Below are positions 6,326 to 12,074 of a stretch of DNA of 23,432 nt, one piece after another (the stretch's first letter is position 1; each line of letters starts with the position of its first letter). Below the pieces are notes generated by a model. It worked only from the letters and a program-made list of their open reading frames with translations. It was not told the origin of the DNA and searched no databases. The stretch spans positions 1 through 23,432 of IMG/VR virus record IMGVR_UViG_3300020463_000138; one strand, 5' to 3'. The position numbers were made by a program, and so were the translations under genes. This DNA is from a virus.

Positions 6326-7006
6326 ATGCAATTTATACATAATGATTTACCGATTGAAATTCCAGAGTTGAAAACTAAAAATATTAATCGCAAAAGATTT
6401 TACGAAACACCAGATGGTAAACTTTATCCATCCATTACTACTGTATTGAATAAAAAAAAGATGCAAGGTATTAGTGAATGGAGAAAAAAAGTCGGTGAGG
6501 ATGTTGCAAACTATATTGCAAGAACTGCCGCAAATCGTGGTACTAAAGTCCACCATATGTGTGAGGATTTTTTAAATAATAATTTTGATGAAGAAGTGCA
6601 TAAAAAGAACTTTTTACCATTTACACTTTTTAATCAAATGAAACCTATCCTTATGCAAAAAGTGAATAACATCCTTGCACAAGAGGTATCACTTTTTACT
6701 AATAAATATAAGGTAGCAGGCCGAGTCGATTGTATTGCAAAATATGATGGCGTTCCATCCATTATAGATTTCAAAACTTCTACAAAAGAAAGAAATGATG
6801 ACTGGAATGAGTCCTACTATATTCAAGCGTCTGCATATTCAGAGATGTTTGAAGAACGAACTAGTATTTCAATTCCACAAATTGTAATTCTAGTTGTAAC
6901 TGAAGATGGAGTTGTTCAAGAGTTTGTTAAAAACAAAGGAGATTACATTCCCAAGTTGATAGAGGCAATTGATGATTTCACAGAAGATTGGGAAAAAGAA
7001 AAATGA
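6326..7006 (+). CDS. RecB-like PD-(D/E)XK nuclease
   Basis: A 226-aa protein with the full RecB/Cas4-type nuclease motif set: 'RGTKVHHMCEDF' (H76/H77), E120 in 'LAQEVSL', 'GRVDCIAKY' with D135, 'IIDFKTS' with D148 and K150, and 'YIQASAYSEMF' (the Q-x3-Y helix). Such nucleases are frequent in marine T4-like phages, where they probably process DNA ends or degrade host DNA. ATG 6326 has a GAGGT site 10 bases upstream. The stop overlaps the next gene (ATGA at 7003). No Fe-S cluster cysteines of the AddB/Cas4 type are present. Confidence 0.85.
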   Translation: MQFIHNDLPIEIPELKTKNINRKRFYETPDGKLYPSITTVLNKKKMQGISEWRKKVGEDVANYIARTAANRGTKVHHMCEDFLNNNFDEEVHKKNFLPFTLFNQMKPILMQKVNNILAQEVSLFTNKYKVAGRVDCIAKYDGVPSIIDFKTSTKERNDDWNESYYIQASAYSEMFEERTSISIPQIVILVVTEDGVVQEFVKNKGDYIPKLIEAIDDFTEDWEKEK

Positions 7007-7257
7007 AATGGTTCGTAGTAGTAATAATGATGTGGCAAACTGACGGTACTACACCACTATGGATACCATACGATACATTTGAAACCAAAGATGAGTGTAT
7101 TAGTTTTGTACAGATAAACCAATTTGGATTGTTTGAAAAGGCTATAGAACAATATGAGGGAAGAATACCACCACAACAAATATCTTGTGTTGATGGAAAA
7201 GATTTAAAAGAATTTATTGGTATGCCAACCCCCACAGAGGGAAAAACTGGTGTTTGA
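7003..7257 (+). CDS. Hypothetical protein, 84 aa
   Basis: ATG 7003 (ATGA overlap with the nuclease stop) is preferred to TTG 6988. The product begins MKWFVVVIMMWQTDG, a short hydrophobic stretch that may be a buried strand rather than a signal, then 'DTFETKDECISFVQINQFG' and 'CVDGKDLKEF'. Two Cys (in DECIS and ISCVD) might form a disulfide. Similar short proteins next to nuclease genes occur in marine phages, but I cannot name a family. It overlaps the start of the SNase gene by eight bases. Confidence 0.55.
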   Translation: MKWFVVVIMMWQTDGTTPLWIPYDTFETKDECISFVQINQFGLFEKAIEQYEGRIPPQQISCVDGKDLKEFIGMPTPTEGKTGV

Positions 7258-7669
7258 ATATAAATGTAACTTGGTAAAAGTTGTAGATGGTGATACGGTT
7301 GATGTTGATATTGACTTAGGTTTTGGAGTGTGGTTAAGAAAACAAAGAATTAGATTGTATGGTATCGACACTCCAGAATCTAGAACGAGAGATAAAGTTG
7401 AAAAAGTTTATGGATTAGCTGCAAAGGGATTTTTAGTTGATATGTTATCGACTGGTGATATGTCAATAAAAACTCATAAAGATGCAAAAGGTAAGTTTGG
7501 TAGAATACTTGGAGAACTTTTTGTTAAAGCTTCTGTAGGCGAATTAAATATCAATCAATCTTTAGTAGAGAACAATCATGCAGTTCGTTATTATGGTCAA
7601 TCAAAAGATGATATGTTAGCAGAACATCTTAAAAACCGTAAGATACTTGCCTTGACAACTGATGAGTAA
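7250..7669 (+). CDS. Thermonuclease-like protein (SNase fold)
   Basis: A 139-aa SNase-domain protein. The start is taken as GTG 7250, nine bases after an AGAGG site; the open frame continues to TTG 7217 but without a better ribosome site. The staphylococcal nuclease active site is fully present: 'VVDGDTVDVDIDLGF', R35 and E43 in 'RIRLYGIDTPES', and R85 in 'GKFGRILGEL', matching the classical R35/E43/R87 trio. No signal peptide is visible, so it would act inside the cell, perhaps on host DNA or RNA. Its 3' end contains the -35 of the tmRNA promoter. Confidence 0.85.
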   Translation: MFEYKCNLVKVVDGDTVDVDIDLGFGVWLRKQRIRLYGIDTPESRTRDKVEKVYGLAAKGFLVDMLSTGDMSIKTHKDAKGKFGRILGELFVKASVGELNINQSLVENNHAVRYYGQSKDDMLAEHLKNRKILALTTDE

Positions 7670-7682
7670 TCTGATATAAATA
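7652..7682 (+). promoter_or_regulatory. Overlapping early and late promoters for the tmRNA
   Basis: TTGACA (7652-7657), 17 bases, then TATAAA (7675-7680), which is the first part of a perfect T4 late box TATAAATA (7675-7682). Both would start transcription near 7688-7690, just ahead of the tmRNA acceptor piece. The same fused design is found before gp32 (10139-10169). Confidence 0.78.
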
Positions 7683-7687
7683 GAACA

Positions 7688-7940
7688 TAATTTGTTGATA
7701 CGATTCAACGCATGACTAGGACATGGGGGCAGTACCCATCACCTCCACCATAACTAAACCTCGATTGAGGGGGTGAAATAGGTTCGACTGGTATGTAGAG
7801 ATGAGAGTAGAATTATCGGTTGACTGCGTAATAGGTCAAAACTGTAAATGCAAACGATAATTTTGCATCTGAGGATTATGCACTAGCTGCTTAATTGCTC
7901 TGAGGTTCGGTGATGTCCTTGGAAACAGAAACATCACCAC
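7688..7940 (+). ncRNA. ssrA: Circularly permuted two-piece tmRNA
   Basis: Order is acceptor piece first, coding piece second, as in alphaproteobacterial ssrA. The acceptor piece ends with CACCTCC (7740-7746) and an encoded ACCA (7747-7750). After an 18-base intervening segment (7751-7768) the coding piece starts GGGGGTG (7769-7775), which pairs with CACCTCC over 7 bp with one G-U. Next is the conserved tmRNA D-arm GGTTCGAC (7781-7788). A P2 helix can form between CTGGTATG (7788-7795) and CATGACTAG (7711-7719; one bulged G). A T-arm-like stem ATGGG/CCCAT (7723-7727/7735-7739) has a 7-base loop GGCAGTA rather than a TTCRA-type loop. Hairpin TTGAC/GTCAA (7820-7824/7835-7839) sits where PK1 should be. 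The tag frame is 7850-7894. A perfect 8-bp hairpin GGTGATGT/ACATCACC (7909-7916/7931-7938) closes the coding piece. Exact ends are estimates. Confidence 0.9.
7850..7894 (+). other. tmRNA proteolysis-tag reading frame
   Basis: Resume codon GCA at 7850, stop TAA at 7892-7894. Encodes ANDNFASEDYALAA; with the charged alanine the tag is AANDNFASEDYALAA. The AANDNF start and the ALAA end match known alphaproteobacterial tags and the terminal residues read by ClpXP-type proteases. SmpB is not encoded in this window, so the host protein is presumably used. Confidence 0.9.
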
Positions 7941-7960
7941 TAATTAATTATGGAGAAAAG

Positions 7961-8332
7961 ATGAGAAAGTTTGTTTACGAATGTTGGAATGGTGTCATGA
8001 ACGCTGATGTCAATCCACTTAAAAAAATTCCACACACAAATACAAGACATATGATACTACAAGTCCTAGCATGGATGTGGTGTATTGTGTTTAGTAGTTA
8101 TTTTGGTAGTATGTGGATTTTTGGTATTACTACTATTGCTCATATATTTCTATTAGCAGCTATTGCAATAACAGTTGCTACCTTTGAAACTGCAAAAAGA
8201 AGACCAGAGTTCTTTTTAAGATTAGAAAAAGGAACAAATGGATATCATACACCAAGTCGTAGTAGATTTATGTATTACAATGGAAAAAGAATACCCTTAG
8301 ATGAAAATGATATGGGCGGAGAACACGAATAA
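7961..8332 (+). CDS. Conserved membrane protein, 123 aa
   Basis: ATG 7961 follows a GGAG site at 7952-7955. In-frame codons GTG 7910 and ATG 7913 lie inside the tmRNA 3' hairpin and are not used as start. The product has a polar N-terminus (YECWNGVMNADVNPLKKIP), two adjacent hydrophobic segments at about residues 31-52 ('ILQVLAWMWCIVFSSYFG') and 54-76, and a basic C-terminus. The sequence 'HMILQVLAWMWC' looks familiar from T4-like marine phages, function unknown. A holin role is conceivable from its topology but unproven. The stop overlaps gp33. Confidence 0.7.
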   Translation: MRKFVYECWNGVMNADVNPLKKIPHTNTRHMILQVLAWMWCIVFSSYFGSMWIFGITTIAHIFLLAAIAITVATFETAKRRPEFFLRLEKGTNGYHTPSRSRFMYYNGKRIPLDENDMGGEHE

Positions 8333-8565
8333 TGGACATAGAATTTGAAAAATTAATGACACCAAAAAAGTTTTCTATTATGATAGAAAGAATTGCAAAA
8401 GATAGTGGTTGTAATCATATGGATGCTGTCATTGATTATTGTGAAAAGAATAAAATTGAACCAGAACAAATCAAACCTCTTGTTACTAAATCTCTAAAAG
8501 AAAAATTAGAGGTAAATGCAAGGGAACTTAACTTCTTACCAAAAGTTGCAACATTACCTATATGA
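8332..8565 (+). CDS. 33: gp33-like late transcription coactivator
   Basis: A 77-aa protein corresponding to the core of T4 gp33 (112 aa), the adaptor joining RNA polymerase at late promoters to the sliding clamp. The helix 'HMDAVIDYCEKNKIEPEQI' followed by 'LKEKLEVNARELNFLPK' aligns with the T4 pattern of a helix, 'EEN.I', then '..IQSEAIDENLL'. The T4 C-terminal clamp-binding tail (ending LDFLL) is replaced by a short 'VATLPI'. Position directly before gp59 is the T4 order. Late boxes at 4892, 7675, 10162, 11193, 16652 and 21437 are the expected targets. Confidence 0.75.
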   Translation: MDIEFEKLMTPKKFSIMIERIAKDSGCNHMDAVIDYCEKNKIEPEQIKPLVTKSLKEKLEVNARELNFLPKVATLPI

Positions 8566-9167
8566 TGACTATGGAAGCTTATGATGCATACAAAATCTAT
8601 ATAGCACTTAAATCACATTTTAATGGTGACTATGATTTTGTAAAATATAATGGAAAGACAAATGTGAAAGTAGATACATTTCTAAAAAGAGGTGACAGAC
8701 CTTTTTTTGGTAGAGTTGCAAGAAAATATCTTACCACAGAAAATGTCAAAAGATTTTTCATATCTAATTTTTTAGTAAATACTAAGGGTTGGATAGGCGA
8801 CTTTAATGAACAAAACTTTGTTGATTATAAAAAAAGAGTTGAAAGTCTTTCGTACAATTATAAAACAGAATTACAAGAAATATTAAGAAAAGTAAAATTG
8901 TTAGATGAAATATTTTTAGTAAATGGTGGACAACATCCTTTGTTATTAAAACAATTTCTTGCAAAAAAGATTAGTGTAGAGACAATGTGTATATTAGAAT
9001 CACTTATGGAGTTCATACCTTATTGGGATAAGAATATAACAGAAACATATGTTTGGCCAGAGAAAAGAAAACTTATAAAAAATTATCAATCTGTCTTGAC
9101 TTTTGATAAAAGTTCGTATAAAATAGAAACAATCAACCTTGTAAAGGAGCATACAAATGAAGTCTGA
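8562..9167 (+). CDS. 59: gp59-like loader of replicative helicase
   Basis: A 201-aa protein similar throughout to T4 gp59 (217 aa), which loads gp41 helicase onto gp32-coated forks. Matches include 'AYKIYIALKSHFNGDYDFVK' with 'KYNGK' following, 'FFGRVARKY', 'FISNFLVNTKGWIGD', and the C-terminal half 'LKQFLAKKISVETMCILESL'. ATG 8562 overlaps the gp33 stop (ATGATG); ATG 8565 and 8571 are alternatives. A TTGACT-N17-TAAAAT promoter lies within its end. Neighbour gp33 before it and gp32 shortly after are as in T4, which supports the call. Confidence 0.88.
   Translation: MMTMEAYDAYKIYIALKSHFNGDYDFVKYNGKTNVKVDTFLKRGDRPFFGRVARKYLTTENVKRFFISNFLVNTKGWIGDFNEQNFVDYKKRVESLSYNYKTELQEILRKVKLLDEIFLVNGGQHPLLLKQFLAKKISVETMCILESLMEFIPYWDKNITETYVWPEKRKLIKNYQSVLTFDKSSYKIETINLVKEHTNEV
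9096..9124 (+). promoter_or_regulatory. Possible sigma70-like promoter inside gp59
   Basis: TTGACT (9096-9101), 17-base spacer, TAAAAT (9119-9124), in the CTTGACT context shared by the other promoters. It would serve the 9157 gene and thyX downstream. It lies within coding sequence. Confidence 0.45.
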
Positions 9168-9345
9168 AGTACTTTCAATCATGAGAGAAAGAGATTTTTT
9201 CAACGCTAAAGTTGAAGAACAAAAAAAGTATATTCGTAAGTTAGAATATGATAATGCAGAACTTGTCAAGAAAGACAAAGAGATGAACACAAGACTAAAA
9301 GAATTATCGACTTTTAGAAAACCAAGAAGGTTTAACCGTGGGTAA
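9157..9345 (+). CDS. Small coiled-coil protein, 62 aa
   Basis: ATG 9157 has an AAGGAG site at 9143-9148 and overlaps gp59 by 11 bases. The whole product is an amphipathic charged helix, with 'VEEQKKYIRKLEYDNAELVK' at residues 19-38 and a basic tail 'RKPRRFNRG'. It is probably a dimeric coiled coil with a nucleic-acid-binding tail, judged from composition only. Not recognised. It overlaps the next gene by eight bases. Confidence 0.6.
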   Translation: MKSEVLSIMRERDFFNAKVEEQKKYIRKLEYDNAELVKKDKEMNTRLKELSTFRKPRRFNRG

Positions 9346-9535
9346 GTCAGTAAAAATTATAAAGGCGAAATATACCACAATACCTAAAGATGGTAAACCG
9401 TCTATTACTGTCACCGTTAAACCAGAAAGATTTCATGTTATGTGTTATAGAGATGAAAAAATCGTGAGATTTTTAACAAGAAATAATTATTCAGATGCAA
9501 ATATAGAAGCGAGTTTATTTACTGATGGAAGTTAA
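9338..9535 (+). CDS. Small hypothetical protein, GTG start, 65 aa
   Basis: GTG 9338 follows AGAAGG (9325-9330) with a seven-base gap and overlaps the preceding gene. The product is basic and beta-rich (SVKIIKAKYTTIPKDGKP, then 'VTVKPERFHVMCYRDEKIVR'), ending acidic (FTDGS). It overlaps the thyX start by 11 bases. No family recognised; the tight packing between gp59 and thyX suggests co-translation. Confidence 0.6.
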   Translation: MGKSVKIIKAKYTTIPKDGKPSITVTVKPERFHVMCYRDEKIVRFLTRNNYSDANIEASLFTDGS

Positions 9536-10142
9536 AGTAATAGATGTTATGGGAACAGACCTAACTGTAGTAAATGCAGCTCGTGTTTCTTTTGCAAAAG
9601 AACATAGTGAATTTGATGGAATAAAAGATACTAAACTAATAAAGTATCTTGCAGAACATAATCATTGGAGTCCATTTGGACATTGCAGTATGCAGTTTCA
9701 TATTAAAGCACCAATTTTTGTTGCAAGACAATTAGTAAAACACCAAGTAGGTTTAGTATGGAATGAGGTGTCTAGACGATATGTAGATGATGACCCAGAG
9801 TTTTATATACCAGACACATGGAGAAGTAGACCAGAAAGTTCTAAACAAGGTTCTGGTGAAGAGATAATAATTTATAACATTGATTCTACATTACAATTTG
9901 TAAAACAAACCTACGATAATTTATTGAAAGCAAACGTAGCGCCAGAAATGGCAAGAATGATTTTACCACAAAACTTATACACGGAGTGGTATTGGTCTGG
10001 AACTTTAATGGCATTTGCAAGAGTGTGTAATTTAAGGTGTGCAAAAGATACACAATGGGAAACACAACAAATTGCAAATCTAATACATTATGAAGCCAGA
10101 CAACTATTTCCTACAAGTTGGAAATATTTAAGAGTGACTTGA
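9525..10142 (+). CDS. thyX: Flavin-dependent thymidylate synthase ThyX
   Basis: A 205-aa ThyX, which makes dTMP from dUMP using FAD and methylene-tetrahydrofolate, supporting phage DNA synthesis. Landmarks: 'NHWSPFGH' (46-53), the ThyX signature region 'RQLVKHQVGLVWNEVSRRY' (68-86), and 'PQNLYTEWYWSG' in the second half. The signature is atypical: KHQ replaces RHR, and one extra residue precedes NE-x-S-x-RY. Other phage ThyX proteins have similar variants as I recall. ATG 9525 overlaps the preceding gene. ThyX is typical of marine phages; in T4 the thymidylate synthase is ThyA-type and lies elsewhere. The gp32 promoter starts inside its last codons. Confidence 0.9.
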   Translation: MEVKVIDVMGTDLTVVNAARVSFAKEHSEFDGIKDTKLIKYLAEHNHWSPFGHCSMQFHIKAPIFVARQLVKHQVGLVWNEVSRRYVDDDPEFYIPDTWRSRPESSKQGSGEEIIIYNIDSTLQFVKQTYDNLLKANVAPEMARMILPQNLYTEWYWSGTLMAFARVCNLRCAKDTQWETQQIANLIHYEARQLFPTSWKYLRVT

Positions 10143-10169
10143 CTTTTGAGTTACAATAGTGTATAAATA
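10139..10169 (+). promoter_or_regulatory. Overlapping early and late promoters for gp32
   Basis: TTGACT (10139-10144), 17 bases, TATAAA as part of TATAAATA (10162-10169). This is the same fused arrangement as at 7652-7682. It would allow gp32 to be made both early, with replication, and late, when demand is highest. Confidence 0.75.
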
Positions 10170-10218
10170 CTTTAATATTATGAATAATGCGAAATACTTT
10201 AACATACGATAACATACG
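10165..10218 (+). repeat. Direct repeats in the gp32 leader
   Basis: AAATACTTTAA occurs at 10165-10175 and 10192-10202; AACATACG occurs at 10201-10208 and 10211-10218, exactly ten bases apart and just before the GGAGA ribosome site. T4 gp32 represses its own mRNA by binding an unstructured leader next to a pseudoknot; these repeats are possible counterparts, by analogy only. Confidence 0.5.
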
Positions 10219-10227
10219 GAGAAAATT

Positions 10228-11112
10228 ATGTCTATATCGACTTTAAGAAAGTCCAATACTTTGGACAAACTTCTTGCATCTGTGCAAGAAGAAAATGCAC
10301 CCCAAGAAAAGAAATCTTATGTAGATGAAAGATTGTGGAAACCAGAACTAGATAAATCTGGAACTGGTCAAGCAGTAATTCGTTTTCTACCAGCAAAAAC
10401 TGGTGAGGAACTACCTTGGGTAAAAGTGTGGAAACACGCATTTCAAGGGCCAACTGGAAAGTGGTTCATTGAAAACTCATTAACTACCTTAAATCAGAAA
10501 GACCCAGTTTCAGAACATAACTCACAGTTATGGAACTCTGGACTTGAGTCTGATAAAGAGATTGCAAGGAAACAGAAGAGAAAGTTAGAATACTATTCTA
10601 ATATCTATGTTGTTAATGATTCAAAACACCCAGAGAATAATGGAAAGGTATTTCTTTTTAGATATGGAAAGAAAATCTTTGATAAGATTATGGCTGCAAT
10701 GCAACCAGAATTTGAAGATGAAAAACCTATCAACCCATTTGACTTTTGGGAAGGTGCGAACTTCAAACTGAAGATTCGTAAAGTAGACGGATTTTGGAAT
10801 TATGATAAATCCGAATTTGATAGTGTATCAACATTATCAGATGATGATGGTGAGTTAGACTCTATTTGGAATAAACAGTATCCCCTTGCTGACTTTCATG
10901 CACCATCAAACTTCAAGTCTTATGATGAAATCAAGAAGAGACTTGATGATGTACTTTCTGGTACAATAACTGCAAGTGCATCTTCAATTGTAGATGAAGA
11001 TATTGTGGAAACTCCTATATTCAAGGAAGAACCACAACCAACTATACCGACTACATCTACTGAAGATGATGAAGATACCATGTCTTATTTTCAAAAACTT
11101 GCAAAGGAATAG
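10228..11112 (+). CDS. 32: gp32-like single-stranded DNA-binding protein
   Basis: A 294-aa protein matching T4 gp32 (301 aa): basic N-terminal segment 'STLRKSNTLDKLL' for cooperative binding, OB-fold core with 'AVIRFLPAK', 'DPVSEHNSQLWNSG', 'YYSNIYVVNDSKHPENNGKV' and 'VFLFRYGKKIFDKI', and an acidic C-terminal tail ending 'EDDEDTMSYFQKLAKE' that contacts other replication proteins. T4 gp32 binds zinc through His and three Cys; this version has no Cys at all, so the zinc site is absent. Preceded by a dual promoter and repeat-bearing leader, followed by a structured 3' UTR and a terminator, so it can be expressed alone. Confidence 0.92.
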   Translation: MSISTLRKSNTLDKLLASVQEENAPQEKKSYVDERLWKPELDKSGTGQAVIRFLPAKTGEELPWVKVWKHAFQGPTGKWFIENSLTTLNQKDPVSEHNSQLWNSGLESDKEIARKQKRKLEYYSNIYVVNDSKHPENNGKVFLFRYGKKIFDKIMAAMQPEFEDEKPINPFDFWEGANFKLKIRKVDGFWNYDKSEFDSVSTLSDDDGELDSIWNKQYPLADFHAPSNFKSYDEIKKRLDDVLSGTITASASSIVDEDIVETPIFKEEPQPTIPTTSTEDDEDTMSYFQKLAKE

Positions 11113-11150
11113 TAAACTGGGAAAGTACTAGTGGCGTGCTAGGGTTTACT
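11111..11150 (+). other. Structured 3' UTR of gp32
   Basis: Outer stem AGTAAAC (11111-11117) / GTTTACT (11144-11150), inner stem CTAG (11128-11131) / CTAG (11139-11142) around loop TGGCGTG. It begins inside the stop codon and precedes the terminator by four bases. It could stabilise the mRNA or yield a small 3'-derived RNA; no function is known. Confidence 0.5.
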
Positions 11151-11154
11151 ACTA

Positions 11155-11192
11155 GGGAGATGTGAGAAATTGCATCTCCCTTTCTCTTTTCT
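11155..11192 (+). terminator. Rho-independent terminator after gp32
   Basis: Perfect 8-bp stem GGGAGATG (11155-11162) / CATCTCCC (11173-11180) with a 10-base loop, then a T-rich tract TTTCTCTTTTCTT. The next late promoter starts directly at the end of the tract. Confidence 0.85.
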
Positions 11193-11200
11193 TATAAATA
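11193..11200 (+). promoter_or_regulatory. T4-type late promoter box
   Basis: Exact TATAAATA in non-coding sequence, 19 bases before ATG 11220, with no TTGAC box upstream, so a purely late promoter. It sits right after the gp32 terminator, and the ribosome site AGGGAGAAGG follows. Confidence 0.85.
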
Positions 11201-11219
11201 TAAGTGAGGGAGAAGGCTA

Positions 11220-11702
11220 ATGATAGAAATAGTCGCTGCAGTTTCAGCTGCAACAAGCGCTTTCAATGCAATCAAAAAAGGATTTGAAGTCGGTAGAGAT
11301 GTCGAATCTATGAGCAAAGATTTGAGTCGTTGGATGGGCGCAGTTTCAGATATTAATAAAGCAGATGAATATGCAAAGAAACCACCACTTTTTAAAAAGT
11401 TATTTGCATCTGGGTCAGTAGAAGAGGAAGCAATGGAATGTTTCATGGCGAAGAAAAAAGCAGAGGATATGAGATATCAACTTAAACAATTAATCTCTTT
11501 AACAAGAGGGCCAGCTGCTTGGGAAGAATTATTAGCAACTGAGGGTGCAATAAGAAAAAAACGTCAGAAGATGATTTATGAACAAAAAGAAAGACAAAGA
11601 AAAATTGGTGAAATAATAGGGTGGACTATTGCAGTTGCAATCCTTGGTGGTTTTATAATGTGGTTACTTGGTTTAGCAATGAAAGCACAAGGTGTCATTT
11701 AA
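11220..11702 (+). CDS. Conserved membrane-anchored protein, 160 aa
   Basis: A late gene from its promoter. The N-terminus is Ala-rich and helical (MIEIVAAVSAATSAFNAIKK), the middle is a charged helical region (residues 65-130, coiled-coil-like), and one membrane segment lies at 132-154 (EIIGWTIAVAILGGFIMWLL). Single C-terminal anchor with a large cytoplasmic part is the simplest topology. I recall similar proteins in T4-like marine phages without a known function. The following secreted protein gene starts directly after its stop, so the pair may work together at the envelope. Confidence 0.7.
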   Translation: MIEIVAAVSAATSAFNAIKKGFEVGRDVESMSKDLSRWMGAVSDINKADEYAKKPPLFKKLFASGSVEEEAMECFMAKKKAEDMRYQLKQLISLTRGPAAWEELLATEGAIRKKRQKMIYEQKERQRKIGEIIGWTIAVAILGGFIMWLLGLAMKAQGVI

Positions 11703-12074
11703 TTGAAAATATGGTTGGGAACATTTGTTGTTTTATTTTTGATTTTTGCAATAACAATTATTGCACACGCTGGTGGTAAAATCTATGAACCAAAAGACCC
11801 TAAATATGGAACTAAAAAACCTTACACATATCAACAAAAAGAACATAGAGGTATTAATAGTAAAAAGAAAAAGTATACTACTTGTAGATTAGCGAAGAGA
11901 ATTAAATCAAGAACTACTGGTAGACAAGCTTGTATTTATCGTGGTGGTAATAAAACTTTTACTCTAATGTATGAAGATAATTGTCCAGCACAATATCAAT
12001 GTGTGTATAATCCTTGGGGCAAAGAACCAAGTATAGATGATGTTGTTGATAGTTTAAATTCAATAAAAAAATAA
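11703..12074 (+). CDS. Secreted Cys-containing protein, TTG start
   Basis: TTG 11703 directly follows the previous TAA; no ATG fits this frame, and the resulting N-terminus is a textbook signal peptide (MKIWLGTFVVLFLIFAIT, then AHA at 21-23, with cleavage before GG). The mature part of about 100 aa is basic and has four Cys (61, 77, 94, 100), which could make two disulfides in the periplasm. No family recognised. The gene ends flush against the end of the convergent tape-measure gene. Its late promoter and export signal suggest action on the envelope late in infection. Confidence 0.7.
   Translation: MKIWLGTFVVLFLIFAITIIAHAGGKIYEPKDPKYGTKKPYTYQQKEHRGINSKKKKYTTCRLAKRIKSRTTGRQACIYRGGNKTFTLMYEDNCPAQYQCVYNPWGKEPSIDDVVDSLNSIKK

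Noticed and set aside
7759-7770. CCTC-GATT-GAGG hairpin in the tmRNA intervening segment
   Set aside because: It competes with the acceptor stem and is short; it may aid precursor processing but is not evidence of a separate element.
7909-7938. Hairpin GGTGATGT/ACATCACC as a rho-independent terminator
   Set aside because: No T-tract follows, so it is better read as a tmRNA structural element.
7910-7960. Upstream extension of the 7961 membrane protein from GTG 7910 or ATG 7913
   Set aside because: These bases form the perfect hairpin that closes the tmRNA coding piece; ATG 7961 has its own GGAG site.
9000-9290. 96-codon minus-strand frame across the gp59 end
   Set aside because: Antisense shadow of gp59 and the coiled-coil gene, both well supported on the plus strand.
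10180-10212. Ten-codon leader peptide (ATG 10180) before gp32
   Set aside because: No ribosome site and no recognisable attenuator logic; the repeats are a simpler observation.
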